Positions 14,831-22,688 of a stretch of DNA of 64,000 bases are shown here, piece by piece. The notes below the pieces were generated by a model. The model saw only the letters and a program-made list of their open reading frames with translations, was not told the DNA's origin and searched no databases. Each line of letters starts with the position of its first letter. Position 1 is the stretch's first letter. Source of the stretch: RGIG2041 sp045652745. Its GTDB lineage: Bacteria; Bacillota; Clostridia; UBA1381; UMGS1253. Position numbers and translations under genes: made by a program. The stretch is taken from the NCBI GenBank assembly GCA_045652745.1, contig JAZRUW010000029.1, positions 3,011-67,010 on the forward strand, given 5' to 3'.

Positions 14831-17440
14831 TTATACCTCTAATTCTTCTAACTTTCTTTGCAATACCTTCAAGTAGTCCGAATTTTCCACGGACAAATTG
14901 TAGCGCTCCACCATCTGCTCGACCTGCGCTTCCACGCGCTCGACATCTTCAAGCAAAATGCGCGCCGGCATGCGGTACGCACCGCTGCCGAAAATGATAA
15001 TCTGTTCCAAGCCGTCCGAGGTCGCCACAGTCACCTTGTAATTTTTACGCAGTTCCTTGACCGTCTTTTCAATATAGGCATCCGCTGTCTGCGACTCCTT
15101 GGTGTAGACCACCGTGATGCCGTTTATACACTCAACCTCGCCGCGGTTGCCCTTGACCTTGTAGGCGTCAAACACCAAAATAATTTCGTACTCTTTAAAT
15201 ATCTTGTATGCACAAAGCCGCTCTACAAGCGCATTTCGTGCCGCCTCCAGGCTATCTTTGGCGAGCGCCTTTAAATCGTCCCATGCAAAAATGATGTTGT
15301 AGCCGTCAATCAGCAGATACGATTGTTCCGGCTGTTTTTTTGCCTTGCTCGGTTTGTACTCCGGCGTTTTTGCACTGTAGCGCACCGCCTGCTGCGGAAT
15401 TTTCCGCTCTACCTTGCCGTAGGTGCGCTCAAAAATACGCAAAAGTTCGCTGTCGCTGGCCAGCACTGTGCTGCTGCGCACCACCTCGGCCTCCGCCTCA
15501 GCTTTTTTCGGTTTGAGCACACTGTCTAAGTGCATATACGCTGTCACTTCCGTCCACGGCACGTTAAACCCTGCACCGTGACTGCAAAAGACAGAGTCGG
15601 CAGTATTTTCAATATCCGCATCACAGTCGTAACCGATGTTTTCCATCACCGCATTGGGATTGCGGCAGACATCGTAGCCCGAAAACGTACAGGACAGTTT
15701 TCCCTCACCGTGCGTGTAACCAATGAGTTCACGCTGGTAATTGCAAATCGCCTCCGCCGCCACGCGCCCCTCAATTTTCGTCTTGCCCCCGCGTGTCTGC
15801 GGCATGGAAAATGTCGCGCCCATGCGGTCTAAATCCGCAAGCGCACGCCCGACATTGTCCACGGGCACTTCCAAAATAAACTCATAGTACGGCTCTAAAA
15901 GCACACTTTTGGCCTGCCGAAGACCCTGGCGCACCGCACGATAGGTCGCCTGTCGAAAATCGCCGCCCTCTGTGTGTTTTAAGTGCGCGCGTCCTGCTTT
16001 CAGCGTTATTTTCATATCGGTAATCGGACTGCCGGTCAGTACGCCTAAGTGCGGCTTTTCCATGAGATGCGTCAGCACCAGACGTTGCCAGTTTTTGTCG
16101 AGTTCATCTTCGCTGACCTCGGCTGCAAAGTGCAGGCCCGCGCCGCGCGCAAGCGGCTCTAACACCAAATGCACCTCGGCGTAGTGACGAAGCGGTTCGT
16201 AGTGTCCCACACCCTCGACCACATTTTCAATCGTTTCTTTATAGACAATTCTGCCCTCTTCAAAAGCAACTTCCATCCCGAAGCGCTTTAAAATCATCTG
16301 TTTTAAAACTTCCAGCTGAATTTCGCCCATCAGGCGAAGCTGGATTTCTTTAAGTTGCGGATTCCACACAAGACCGAGCTGCGTTTCTTCCTGCTCGAGT
16401 GTACGAAGCTGCGCAAGCGCCGTGGACGGCTCTACGCCCTGTGGCAAAATCACGCGATAATTAAAAATCGGCTCTGCCGTCAGCTTGTCAGCGTTTTTCT
16501 CAAAGCCAAGCCCTTGGCCTGCATACGTCTGTTTCGGCCCGGTCACCGCGCACACGCATCCGGCCTCCACGCAGTCCGTACTCTGAAAACGGTCACCCGA
16601 ATAAATGCGGATTTCATTGACCTTTTCCGAAAACTCCGGCGTTGTTTCCAGCATGGTTTTCACGCGCAGACTGCCACCGGTAATTTTCATGTGCGTCAGG
16701 CGCTGTCCGCGCTCGTCCGTTCCGATTTTAAACACCTTTGCTCCAAACCCTGTCAGCGCCGGCGGCTGATATACCAACCGCGCAAAAGCCTTCAAAAATT
16801 CTTCCACACCTTCCATTTTCAGCGCCGCGCCGCCAAAACACGCAAATACATTTCTTTGGTGAATCGCGCGCACCACCGCTTCTTCACCAAGGCAGTTTTC
16901 CTCTAAATACCGGTGCATCAAAGTTTCATCACACACCGCAAGATTTTCACGCAAACGGTCGGTATTCGTATCGGTAAAATCAATAAAATTGCCGCCAAAT
17001 GTATCCGTAAGCTCCGCTAAAACACCTGCGTAATCTGCACCGGCTAAATCAAGTTTATTTACAAAAATAAAGGTCGGGATTTTATGTGCGGCAAGCAAAT
17101 TCCACAGCGTTGTGGTGTGGCTTTGGATACCATCCGTGCCGCTGATGACCAAAACCGCATAATCGAGCACGCGAAGTACACGCTCCGCCTCGGCGGCAAA
17201 GTCAATGTGTCCCGGTGTATCCAAAAGCGTGATTTTCGCATCGCCCACATTCAAAACGGCCTGTTTGGAAAAAATCGTGATGCCTCGACTGCGTTCAATT
17301 TCATCGGTATCCAAAAAAGTATTCTGATTGTCTACCCTGCCGAGTTTGCGGATTTCGCCCGCGCAATATAAAAGTCCCTCGGAAAGGGTTGTTTTTCCGG
17401 CATCCACGTGTGCGAGGATGCCTGCGGCAATCTGTTTCAT
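14831..17440 (-). CDS. TetM/EF-G-like translation GTPase fused to a Rae1/YacP-type NYN nuclease domain
   Basis: The 869-residue protein has two parts. Residues 1 to ~640 form a full TetM/TetO-like ribosomal protection GTPase: G1 AHVDAGKTTLSE, G3 DTPGHIDF, G4 NKLD, then the EF-G-like domains. Residues ~705-869 form a NYN/YacP domain: YLLIDGYNIIF, ILVFDAYKV, TADAYIEK and ATSDGLEQ supply the acidic residues (about D712, D758, D787, D809) of a PIN-like nuclease. Bacillus YacP (Rae1) is known to cut mRNA in the ribosomal A site, where TetM-like factors also bind, so a single ribosome-acting factor is plausible. True TetM proteins are about 640 residues, and tetracycline resistance is not implied by the fusion. 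Confidence 0.85.
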   Translation of the reverse strand: MKQIAAGILAHVDAGKTTLSEGLLYCAGEIRKLGRVDNQNTFLDTDEIERSRGITIFSKQAVLNVGDAKITLLDTPGHIDFAAEAERVLRVLDYAVLVISGTDGIQSHTTTLWNLLAAHKIPTFIFVNKLDLAGADYAGVLAELTDTFGGNFIDFTDTNTDRLRENLAVCDETLMHRYLEENCLGEEAVVRAIHQRNVFACFGGAALKMEGVEEFLKAFARLVYQPPALTGFGAKVFKIGTDERGQRLTHMKITGGSLRVKTMLETTPEFSEKVNEIRIYSGDRFQSTDCVEAGCVCAVTGPKQTYAGQGLGFEKNADKLTAEPIFNYRVILPQGVEPSTALAQLRTLEQEETQLGLVWNPQLKEIQLRLMGEIQLEVLKQMILKRFGMEVAFEEGRIVYKETIENVVEGVGHYEPLRHYAEVHLVLEPLARGAGLHFAAEVSEDELDKNWQRLVLTHLMEKPHLGVLTGSPITDMKITLKAGRAHLKHTEGGDFRQATYRAVRQGLRQAKSVLLEPYYEFILEVPVDNVGRALADLDRMGATFSMPQTRGGKTKIEGRVAAEAICNYQRELIGYTHGEGKLSCTFSGYDVCRNPNAVMENIGYDCDADIENTADSVFCSHGAGFNVPWTEVTAYMHLDSVLKPKKAEAEAEVVRSSTVLASDSELLRIFERTYGKVERKIPQQAVRYSAKTPEYKPSKAKKQPEQSYLLIDGYNIIFAWDDLKALAKDSLEAARNALVERLCAYKIFKEYEIILVFDAYKVKGNRGEVECINGITVVYTKESQTADAYIEKTVKELRKNYKVTVATSDGLEQIIIFGSGAYRMPARILLEDVERVEAQVEQMVERYNLSVENSDYLKVLQRKLEELEV

Positions 17441-17446
17441 AAAGCA

Positions 17447-18379
17447 TTATCCCTTCTGCAATGTACCGGCCATAAATGTGCGGCACGCCGTGCTCAGATA
17501 GCGGTTGTTTCTGACATAATAGTACAGTTCTCTGTGAATTTCGGGATCGGAAAGTTTGTAGTAAGCCACATCCGGCACCTCGTGCAGATAATCAAGCAGC
17601 GTGTCGGACACAAAACTGATACCCATACCCGTACATGTAATGTTATACGCCGTTACCTGCTGGTCGAGTGTAAAGAGCACGTTGGGTGCAAATCCGTGCT
17701 TTTTACATAACTGTCTTGCGCGCTTGCCCGTATCGTTTTCCTGCTTTAAGAAAATAAACGGCATTTCGGCAAAGGTTGCAAGCTCCACGCACGGCGCATT
17801 TTCATCCAAATGCCACCCTTTTTGCACATCCGCCACCGTCAGTGCGCTCTTTGCGTCATAGTACAAACTCTTCGGCACTGCCAAAAGCACCGTTTCTTCT
17901 TTATAAAGTCGTTTTTGGATGTTGTCGTTTACGATGATGGTATTGTCAAGCACAATGTCAAGCTCGCCCTCAATGAGGAGCTGCATCAAATTTTTTGTAC
18001 TGCCTTCGATGATGTGGAGCTGAATATCCGGATATTTTTTGTTAAACTCCGAAATCATCGGCGGCAAAATGTACGACGAAAACAAACTGCTCCCACCGAT
18101 TTTGATTTCACCCTTCACAAGATTTAAGCGGTCATGCACAAAACTTTCAAATTCCGCTTCGATTCTGTCCATCTCATGCGCACACGCAATATACTGTTCG
18201 CCGATTTCCGTCAGCGTCACCGGCGCGGTTGCACGGTTAAACAGCGGCGCGCCCGCTTTTTCCTCGATACGCTTGATGCTCGCGCTCAAGCTCGGCTGGG
18301 AAATGTACAAATTCTTTGCTGCCGCCGAAAAACTCTGCTCTTTATAAACCTCCAACACATAGGCTCTGTTCTTAAACAA
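17447..18379 (-). CDS. LysR-family transcriptional regulator
   Basis: The 310-residue protein has an N-terminal winged helix (AYVLEVYKEQSFSAAAKNLY, ISQPSLSASIKRIEEK) and a periplasmic-binding-like effector domain from ~90 on. TTG at 18379 is chosen as start: GGAGG lies 7 bases before it and the protein then begins at the helix-turn-helix (FKNRAYVLEV), whereas the upstream in-frame codons lack a ribosome site. It lies 6 bases ahead of the GTPase-nuclease gene in the same direction. Its target is unknown; LysR proteins often control a divergent neighbour, but here the upstream space holds the inverted-repeat element. Confidence 0.88.
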   Translation of the reverse strand: MFKNRAYVLEVYKEQSFSAAAKNLYISQPSLSASIKRIEEKAGAPLFNRATAPVTLTEIGEQYIACAHEMDRIEAEFESFVHDRLNLVKGEIKIGGSSLFSSYILPPMISEFNKKYPDIQLHIIEGSTKNLMQLLIEGELDIVLDNTIIVNDNIQKRLYKEETVLLAVPKSLYYDAKSALTVADVQKGWHLDENAPCVELATFAEMPFIFLKQENDTGKRARQLCKKHGFAPNVLFTLDQQVTAYNITCTGMGISFVSDTLLDYLHEVPDVAYYKLSDPEIHRELYYYVRNNRYLSTACRTFMAGTLQKG

Positions 18380-18562
18380 AACGCCACCTCCGTTTATAAC
18401 CTCAAAATTATATATTGTGCTTGAACTTATAATTGAAATTATAACACACTCTCGCGCCTTGCGCAACCCGTTTCTTTCTAAGCAATAAAAAAACGGGCAA
18501 AGGGCGAGTGTTCTTAAGGATAAAACGCCTTAAAAAGCAATATTTTGGCGAATAGCTGTGTT

Positions 18563-18600
18563 AAAAATGACCGAAATCCGCAAGGATGTCGGTCATTTTT
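18563..18600. terminator. Hairpin within the inverted-repeat element (first)
   Basis: A stem AAAAATGACCGA / TCGGTCATTTTT with a small imperfect inner part and GCAA loop has A/T tracts on both sides, so it could terminate transcription in either direction. Confidence 0.6.
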
Positions 18601-18682
18601 GCCTTGCTCTTCATCCAAACTATTACCTTTTAAGGTGCCGTTGGCAGTTTTAGCCGAGGAATTTTGTCGGAAAGAGGAACAT

Positions 18683-18720
18683 AAAAATCTGCATTATACT
18701 CGCGTATAATGCAGATTTTT
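18683..18720. terminator. Hairpin within the inverted-repeat element (second), likely terminator of the DUF1653 gene
   Basis: A 17-base perfect stem (core TCTGCATTATAC) with a TCGC loop and flanking A and T runs looks like a bidirectional terminator. It lies 65 bases beyond the DUF1653 stop on the minus strand. Confidence 0.7.
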
Positions 18721-18785
18721 TGTGAACTATTTTCGGTAAATTACCGGCTAAAACCATTGTATCCTTAAGAACACTCGCCCAAAGC

Positions 18786-19004
18786 TTAGAATGCATCTCC
18801 CACATAACTGAATCTCGGCACCTTTTTACCGGCCACATCCACAAGCTCGTCCCACATCGACAGCGGACGCACCCAAAAGGCACAATCACCATAGAGCGCG
18901 CGGTAAATCACCATATCTTCACAGGTTTCCGAGTGTTTGGCAAGTCCGATATACTGATAAAAATTGCCCTTATAATGCTTGTAAATTCCCTTTTTCGGCT
19001 CCAT
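18786..19004 (-). CDS. DUF1653 domain protein
   Basis: The whole 72-residue protein is one DUF1653 domain: GIYKHYKGNFYQYIGLAKHSE, VIYRALYGDCAFWVRPL and VPRFSYVG are its usual signatures. The domain is a small beta-rich fold found alone or fused to other enzymes; its function is not known. The start codon follows a run of G on the minus strand. The stop lies six bases from the end of the inverted-repeat element, so the element directly abuts this gene. Confidence 0.85.
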   Translation of the reverse strand: MEPKKGIYKHYKGNFYQYIGLAKHSETCEDMVIYRALYGDCAFWVRPLSMWDELVDVAGKKVPRFSYVGDAF

Positions 19005-19147
19005 ATAATCCCCCCCGAATGGTTTATAGCCAAATTGTTTTCAAAATAACGAATTTAGCTAAACAGAGTTACCTTCATGAAATCTATTTTAACACTACAA
19101 CCAATAAAAGGCAAGAAAACCGCGCAAAAATCCGTCTAATTTCTCTA

Positions 19148-19176
19148 TTGCTTTTCTTTGCAAGGGGATATATAAT
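19148..19176 (+). promoter_or_regulatory. Promoter of the MFS transporter gene
   Basis: TTGCTT (19148-19153) and TATAAT (19171-19176) are 17 bases apart, with AGGAGG following at 19194-19199 before the GTG start at 19207. Confidence 0.7.
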
Positions 19177-19206
19177 AGGCGTAGAAACAAAAAAGGAGGA
19201 AGACAT

Positions 19207-20514
19207 GTGATTGACCCGAAAACCTTAACACCGCCCCAACTCTATAAAATCAACAAAACTGCGCAGCGCTGTTACATTTCGGTAAGTGCATTTGAATATT
19301 TTTCATCCATTTTATTGTCCGGCGCATTCCTTGCCGCCTTACTGACAAAAATCGGTGTTTCGGATGCGGCGGTCGGCATCGTGTCTGCTTTGACCTCCTT
19401 TGGCGTATTGGGGCAGATTTTTGCGCTGTTTTTCGGCAATCGCATCCACTCTGCAAAACGCATTGTTGTAACATTGCACGTCATTGCGCAGATGATGTTT
19501 ACCGCGCTCTATCTTGTTCCGTTCATCCGTTTGCCGCAAGCGTTGAAAACCGCGCTGTTTATTATCTTATACATCACACCGACCTTTGTAAAGATGTTTA
19601 TACATCCGTTCCGTACCAACTGGGCGATGAGTTATGTCAGCCGTGACCAGCACGGCAGTTTTACCGCAACCAACGAAATCATTTCCTTAATCGGCGGTAT
19701 GGCATTTACCTGGGTGATGGGTTCGCTCATTGACTACTACGATTTTATCGGACAGTCCGAAACCGGTTTTCTGCTCTGTTGCGGGACGATTCTCGGCCTG
19801 AGTTTGATGATTTTATTTTGCTATCTGCCGATGAAAGAGCTTACGCCGCCCCAAAAAACAACACAGCACACCAACGTAAAAGAAACTTTGCAGACTTTGT
19901 TTGCAAATAAGGCATACTTAAAAACACTGGGTATGGATGTGCTCTGGTACACGGCCACGAGCATTTCCGTTCCGTTTTTCGGCACCTATGTCAACAACGA
20001 ACTCGGCATCAGTTTGGCAAGCATTGCCATCATTTCCGCCGTCGGCTCTGTCGTGCGCGTACTCGTTTCCAAGCCGCTCGGCCGCTATGCCGACCGCACC
20101 TCGCGCTCAAAGCTTTTGTTGATTTGCTTTAGCGCCGCTGCGCTGTCATTTGTATTTATGACCCTTTCCGTGCCGCTAAACGGACTGGTGATGTATACAA
20201 TCTATGTCATTGTGAATGCCGTCTATGCCGCAGGCGTAAACAACGGTGTCAACAACATCATTTTCGACTATGTGCCTGCGGAGCTTTGTACAAATGCTTT
20301 TGCGGTCAAAGGGCTCGTCGGCGGCAGCATCAGTATAATCGCCACCTTCATCGGTGCGGCTGTGGTTTCAGCCATGCAGAAGGCCGGCAATACCTTATTC
20401 GGTATCGCCGTATATCCGCAGCAGCTTTTGTCTTTTGTGACCTGCCTGCTGTTTATCGTTTTGGTTTTCTATGTCAAAAACATCATTGCGAAATTAAAGA
20501 GAATCAAAGAGTAA
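19207..20514 (+). CDS. Major facilitator superfamily transporter
   Basis: The 435-residue protein has about twelve hydrophobic segments in two halves separated by a hydrophilic loop (LTPPQKTTQHTNVKETLQ near residue 218). The second half has a GRYADRTSRSKLLL loop of MFS type. GTG 19207 is the start: GGAGG lies seven bases before it, and the overlapping ATG at 19205 runs straight into a stop. It belongs to a poorly characterised anaerobe-enriched MFS subgroup, and no substrate can be read from the sequence. It has its own promoter and stands alone. Confidence 0.8.
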   Translation: MIDPKTLTPPQLYKINKTAQRCYISVSAFEYFSSILLSGAFLAALLTKIGVSDAAVGIVSALTSFGVLGQIFALFFGNRIHSAKRIVVTLHVIAQMMFTALYLVPFIRLPQALKTALFIILYITPTFVKMFIHPFRTNWAMSYVSRDQHGSFTATNEIISLIGGMAFTWVMGSLIDYYDFIGQSETGFLLCCGTILGLSLMILFCYLPMKELTPPQKTTQHTNVKETLQTLFANKAYLKTLGMDVLWYTATSISVPFFGTYVNNELGISLASIAIISAVGSVVRVLVSKPLGRYADRTSRSKLLLICFSAAALSFVFMTLSVPLNGLVMYTIYVIVNAVYAAGVNNGVNNIIFDYVPAELCTNAFAVKGLVGGSISIIATFIGAAVVSAMQKAGNTLFGIAVYPQQLLSFVTCLLFIVLVFYVKNIIAKLKRIKE

Positions 20515-20542
20515 TATATACATACAAAAACGCACCCTAACT

Positions 20543-20583
20543 AATATGCACTCCAAAAGTGTCTAACTTTTGGAGTGCATATT
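20543..20583 (+). terminator. Long perfect hairpin after the MFS transporter gene
   Basis: An 18-base perfect stem (core ATGCACTCCAAAAGT) with a five-base loop stands 28 bases after the stop. It lacks a clean T tail, but could still end transcription from both sides. The preceding bases ACATACAAAAACGCACCC closely match 4982-4999 after the AspT-like gene. Confidence 0.6.
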
Positions 20584-20618
20584 ACTTACACGCTATTTTT
20601 AAAAAATAAGATGCATTT

Positions 20619-20988
20619 TCATAAGGAAACAAAAATCGCAATCCCCTCTTTAATTTTCTCTTTTACACGTTTGCGAATGGTTTCATAATCATATTTTTCT
20701 GCATGAAAAATCCTCGGTGCCGGCGCAGCCTTATACTTATTTACATTATTAACATTATTTACATTATTACGATGTTGTTGTTTGATTGTTATTTGTTTGT
20801 TGTTTGTTTGTTCTTTGTTTGTTGTTTTTTCTTCTCCGCCTTGATAAAATGCCCAATTTGCAAGGGTTACAAGCGTAAATTTGTTTGTTGTTTTTACGAA
20901 AATTTCTCCCGCGCGCTCCGAATTGTGATGCACGTACAATGGCATCCTTGGTCGGCAGCACAATGACACCAATGTCAAATTTGCGCAT
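20619..20988 (-). pseudogene. Relic of a phage-type replication (replisome organiser-like) protein
   Basis: A GAGGTG ribosome site and ATG at 20988 open a frame (MRKFDIGVIVLPTKDAIV), but the recognisable part continues in another frame: ERAGEIFVKTTNKFTLVTLANWAFYQ, then TTNKEQTNNKQ and Asn-rich repeats NNVNNVNN, ending EKYDYETIRKRVKEK. The combination of a short folded piece ending in NWxFYQ, Thr-Asn-Lys-Gln repeats and a YDYExI tail is typical of phage and prophage replication-initiation proteins. The N-terminal DNA-binding part is missing and the frame is broken, so it is probably a decayed prophage fragment. The low-complexity repeats make the assignment uncertain. Confidence 0.4.
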
Positions 20989-21012
20989 TTACAACACCTC
21001 TTCATTTTGCTC

Positions 21013-21041
21013 TTGTGTTTCTCGTAGTCTTATTGTATACT
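21013..21041 (+). promoter_or_regulatory. Promoter of the AraC-family gene
   Basis: TTGTGT (21013-21018) and TATACT (21036-21041) are 17 bases apart, about 70 bases ahead of the AraC-family start codon. Confidence 0.5.
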
Positions 21042-21112
21042 GTTTTAAAAGAAAAGGTAAGTCATTATTTTGCTCATTATTAACACTATTTTGCTGTTTT
21101 GGGGTGGTAGAG

Positions 21113-21937
21113 ATGAATTTCGGATTTTACGAACCGCACACAATGCTCAATGAAAAACTGCCGTTTATCTTTCATAGCGATACGATTTGCGAAAAAGCAA
21201 TCGAAACGCACAGTCTTGCGCATTGGCACAGAAATATTGAACTGCTGTTTTTCATCTCCGGCGAGGGCAGAATACTTTGCGATACGCAAAGCACGCCCGT
21301 AGCCCCGGGCGATATCTTCGTGGTCAATGCCAACAGCCTGCATTACGTTGCCACCGATAGCGAGTTGCGCTATGATTGCCTCATTGTGGACAACAGCTTC
21401 TGCACAGAAAATGATATTGACATCGAAAGGCTTTTGCTTAAAAATCATATCCGCGACCCGCATGCGAGCGACCTTTATAAGCAGATGGTCAAAGCCTTTG
21501 CCGACCGCAATCCGTATTACAACACCTGCGTCCGCTCGGCTGTGCTTTCGCTTCTGGTATATCTGCTCTGCAATTACACGCAGTCCGAGGACAATATGCG
21601 CAGACGCGCCGGCAGTAAGGCTGTGGAAAACATTAAAACGGCGCTCGGCTATATCCATGCCCACTTTATGCAAAAGCTCAGCATTTCGGAAGTTGCCAGT
21701 GCGGTGAGACTGAGCCAGTATCACTTTTCGAGGGAATTTAAAAAGGTCACCGGCGTTTCCTTTGTCGGTTATGTAAATTACCTGCGCTGTGAAAATGCCC
21801 GCAAACTTCTGCAGAGCGGTAAATGTAGCGTCGCAGAGGCCGCCGCACAAAGCGGTTTTGAAAATCTTTCCTACTTTTCCAAAACTTTTAAAATGCACCA
21901 TGGCCATGCGCCGAACAATTGCATTCCGAAAGCATAA
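21113..21937 (+). CDS. AraC-family transcriptional regulator
   Basis: The 274-residue protein pairs an N-terminal cupin-like sensor (HWHRNIELLFFISGEG, VAPGDIFVVNANSLHYV) with a C-terminal double helix-turn-helix (KLSISEVASAVRLSQYHFSREFKKVTG, SVAEAAAQSGFENLSYFSKTFK). Members usually sense a small ligand such as a sugar and activate nearby genes. ATG 21113 is chosen because it gives the normal family start and follows the promoter; the frame stays open upstream but runs through the promoter and the neighbouring relic. The ribosome site (GGTGG) is weak. No sugar genes adjoin it, so the target could be tspO downstream or a distant operon. Confidence 0.85.
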   Translation: MNFGFYEPHTMLNEKLPFIFHSDTICEKAIETHSLAHWHRNIELLFFISGEGRILCDTQSTPVAPGDIFVVNANSLHYVATDSELRYDCLIVDNSFCTENDIDIERLLLKNHIRDPHASDLYKQMVKAFADRNPYYNTCVRSAVLSLLVYLLCNYTQSEDNMRRRAGSKAVENIKTALGYIHAHFMQKLSISEVASAVRLSQYHFSREFKKVTGVSFVGYVNYLRCENARKLLQSGKCSVAEAAAQSGFENLSYFSKTFKMHHGHAPNNCIPKA

Positions 21938-21942
21938 AATCA

Positions 21943-22135
21943 TCCTCGGTACATATACTGTTACCGAGGTGATAACGTGAAAAATCACGCTATGCCTCCG
22001 GCGAAATGTATTGCACCGCCGAAATTTTCGCATCGTATACGATGCGAAACGGCGATGTGCATAATTTCCATTATACGCCTTTTGCCCACGAAAAGTGCGT
22101 ATATATTTTTAATTACGATTTGTGGGCAGAAAGGC
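21943..22135 (+). other. Highly structured leader upstream of tspO (candidate riboswitch or regulatory RNA)
   Basis: Four inverted pairs lie one after another: CCTCGGTA with TACCGAGG (21945-21972), CGTGA with TCACG (about 21974-21988), a perfect 24-base palindrome with half-site TTTCGCATCGTA (22026-22049) that extends outward through CGCCG / CGGCG and GCAC / GTGC, and TGCCCAC with GTGGGCA (about 22085-22130). CCGGCG at about 22000 could also pair with CGCCG, giving two exclusive folds. No known riboswitch class could be assigned with confidence. The segment ACGCTATGCC only loosely resembles the ACGCAAAGCC core of cyclic-di-GMP-I riboswitches. Confidence 0.45.
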
Positions 22136-22147
22136 GATGGAAATTTT

Positions 22148-22621
22148 ATGTGGAAAAAAATAAAACCGTATGTAATCTCCATAGCGATTGCGCTCGGAGT
22201 CGGCGGTTTGAGTGCCCTTTTAACCAAAGACAGCATGGACATCTATTCGCGCATTGTGCAGCCGCCGCTTGCGCCGCCAGGATGGCTCTTCGGCGTGGTC
22301 TGGGCAATTTTGTATGTACTGATGGGCATTTCCGCCGCCATTGTGTATACGCGCACCGATACGCCGGAAGCACAAAGGCGCGATGCGCTTTCCGTCTACG
22401 CGCTCCAGCTTGCAGTCAATTTCTTTTGGAGCATTCTCTTTTTCAATCTGCAGGCCTTTTGGTTTTCGTTTTTCTGGCTGCTGTTATTATGGATTTTGAT
22501 TTTGCGCATGCTCTTTAAATTCCATGCATTATCTCCGATTGCAGCCTACCTGCAAATTCCGTACTTTTTATGGGTCACGTTTGCCGCGTATCTTAATTTG
22601 GCAATTGCAATACTCAACTAG
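22148..22621 (+). CDS. tspO: TspO/MBR family membrane protein
   Basis: This 157-residue, five-helix membrane protein carries the TspO signatures PPLAPPGWLFGVVWAILYVLMG near residue 37 and NFFWSILFF near 95. The family binds porphyrins and related tetrapyrroles and often acts in stress or signalling. ATG 22148 gives the normal family N-terminus (WKKIKPYVISI); the in-frame extension upstream runs through the palindromes of the leader. The ribosome site AAAGG is rather far (about 13 bases), which fits control by RNA folding. It is the only gene between its leader and the terminator at 22689. Confidence 0.88.
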   Translation: MWKKIKPYVISIAIALGVGGLSALLTKDSMDIYSRIVQPPLAPPGWLFGVVWAILYVLMGISAAIVYTRTDTPEAQRRDALSVYALQLAVNFFWSILFFNLQAFWFSFFWLLLLWILILRMLFKFHALSPIAAYLQIPYFLWVTFAAYLNLAIAILN

Positions 22622-22688
22622 TAACGGAACCGTTCAAAAGGCCCGCGCTTTTCAAAAAAACATATAACCGCCTGCAAATTATCGCAAT

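Larger units (their letters stand above)
18502..18780. repeat. 279-bp element with 21-base perfect inverted ends and internal hairpins
   Basis: The 21 bases at 18502-18522 (GGGCGAGTGTTCTTAAGGAT plus A) recur perfectly inverted at 18760-18780. Between them lie two strong hairpins (18563-18600 and 18683-18720) and an inner inverted pair TTTTAGCCG / CGGCTAAAA. No reading frame of interest is inside. This fills most of the 400-base gap between the LysR start at 18379 and the DUF1653 stop at 18786. It resembles a small non-autonomous, MITE-like element, or a pair of facing terminators that share a sequence. No target-site duplication was confirmed. Confidence 0.55.

Noticed and set aside
14831..17440. 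Tetracycline resistance determinant
   Set aside because: The GTPase is TetM-like, but it is fused to a nuclease, sits next to dus in a chromosomal setting and lacks mobile-element signs, so resistance is not supported.
20703..20966. Plus-strand hydrophobic frame opposite the phage-type relic
   Set aside because: Its Phe/Cys/Leu-rich stretch is just the complement of Asn/Lys/Gln repeats and has no ribosome site.
21974..22020. Cyclic-di-GMP-I riboswitch in the tspO leader
   Set aside because: Only a short core (ACGCTATGCC with a following CTCCGGC) resembles the class; the central AAA is changed and the second helix does not fit clearly.
21977..22147. N-terminal extension of TspO starting at a GTG behind GAGGTG
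   Set aside because: The extension passes through the palindromic leader, has no membrane or domain pattern, and the family start is at 22148. A short leader peptide cannot be excluded.
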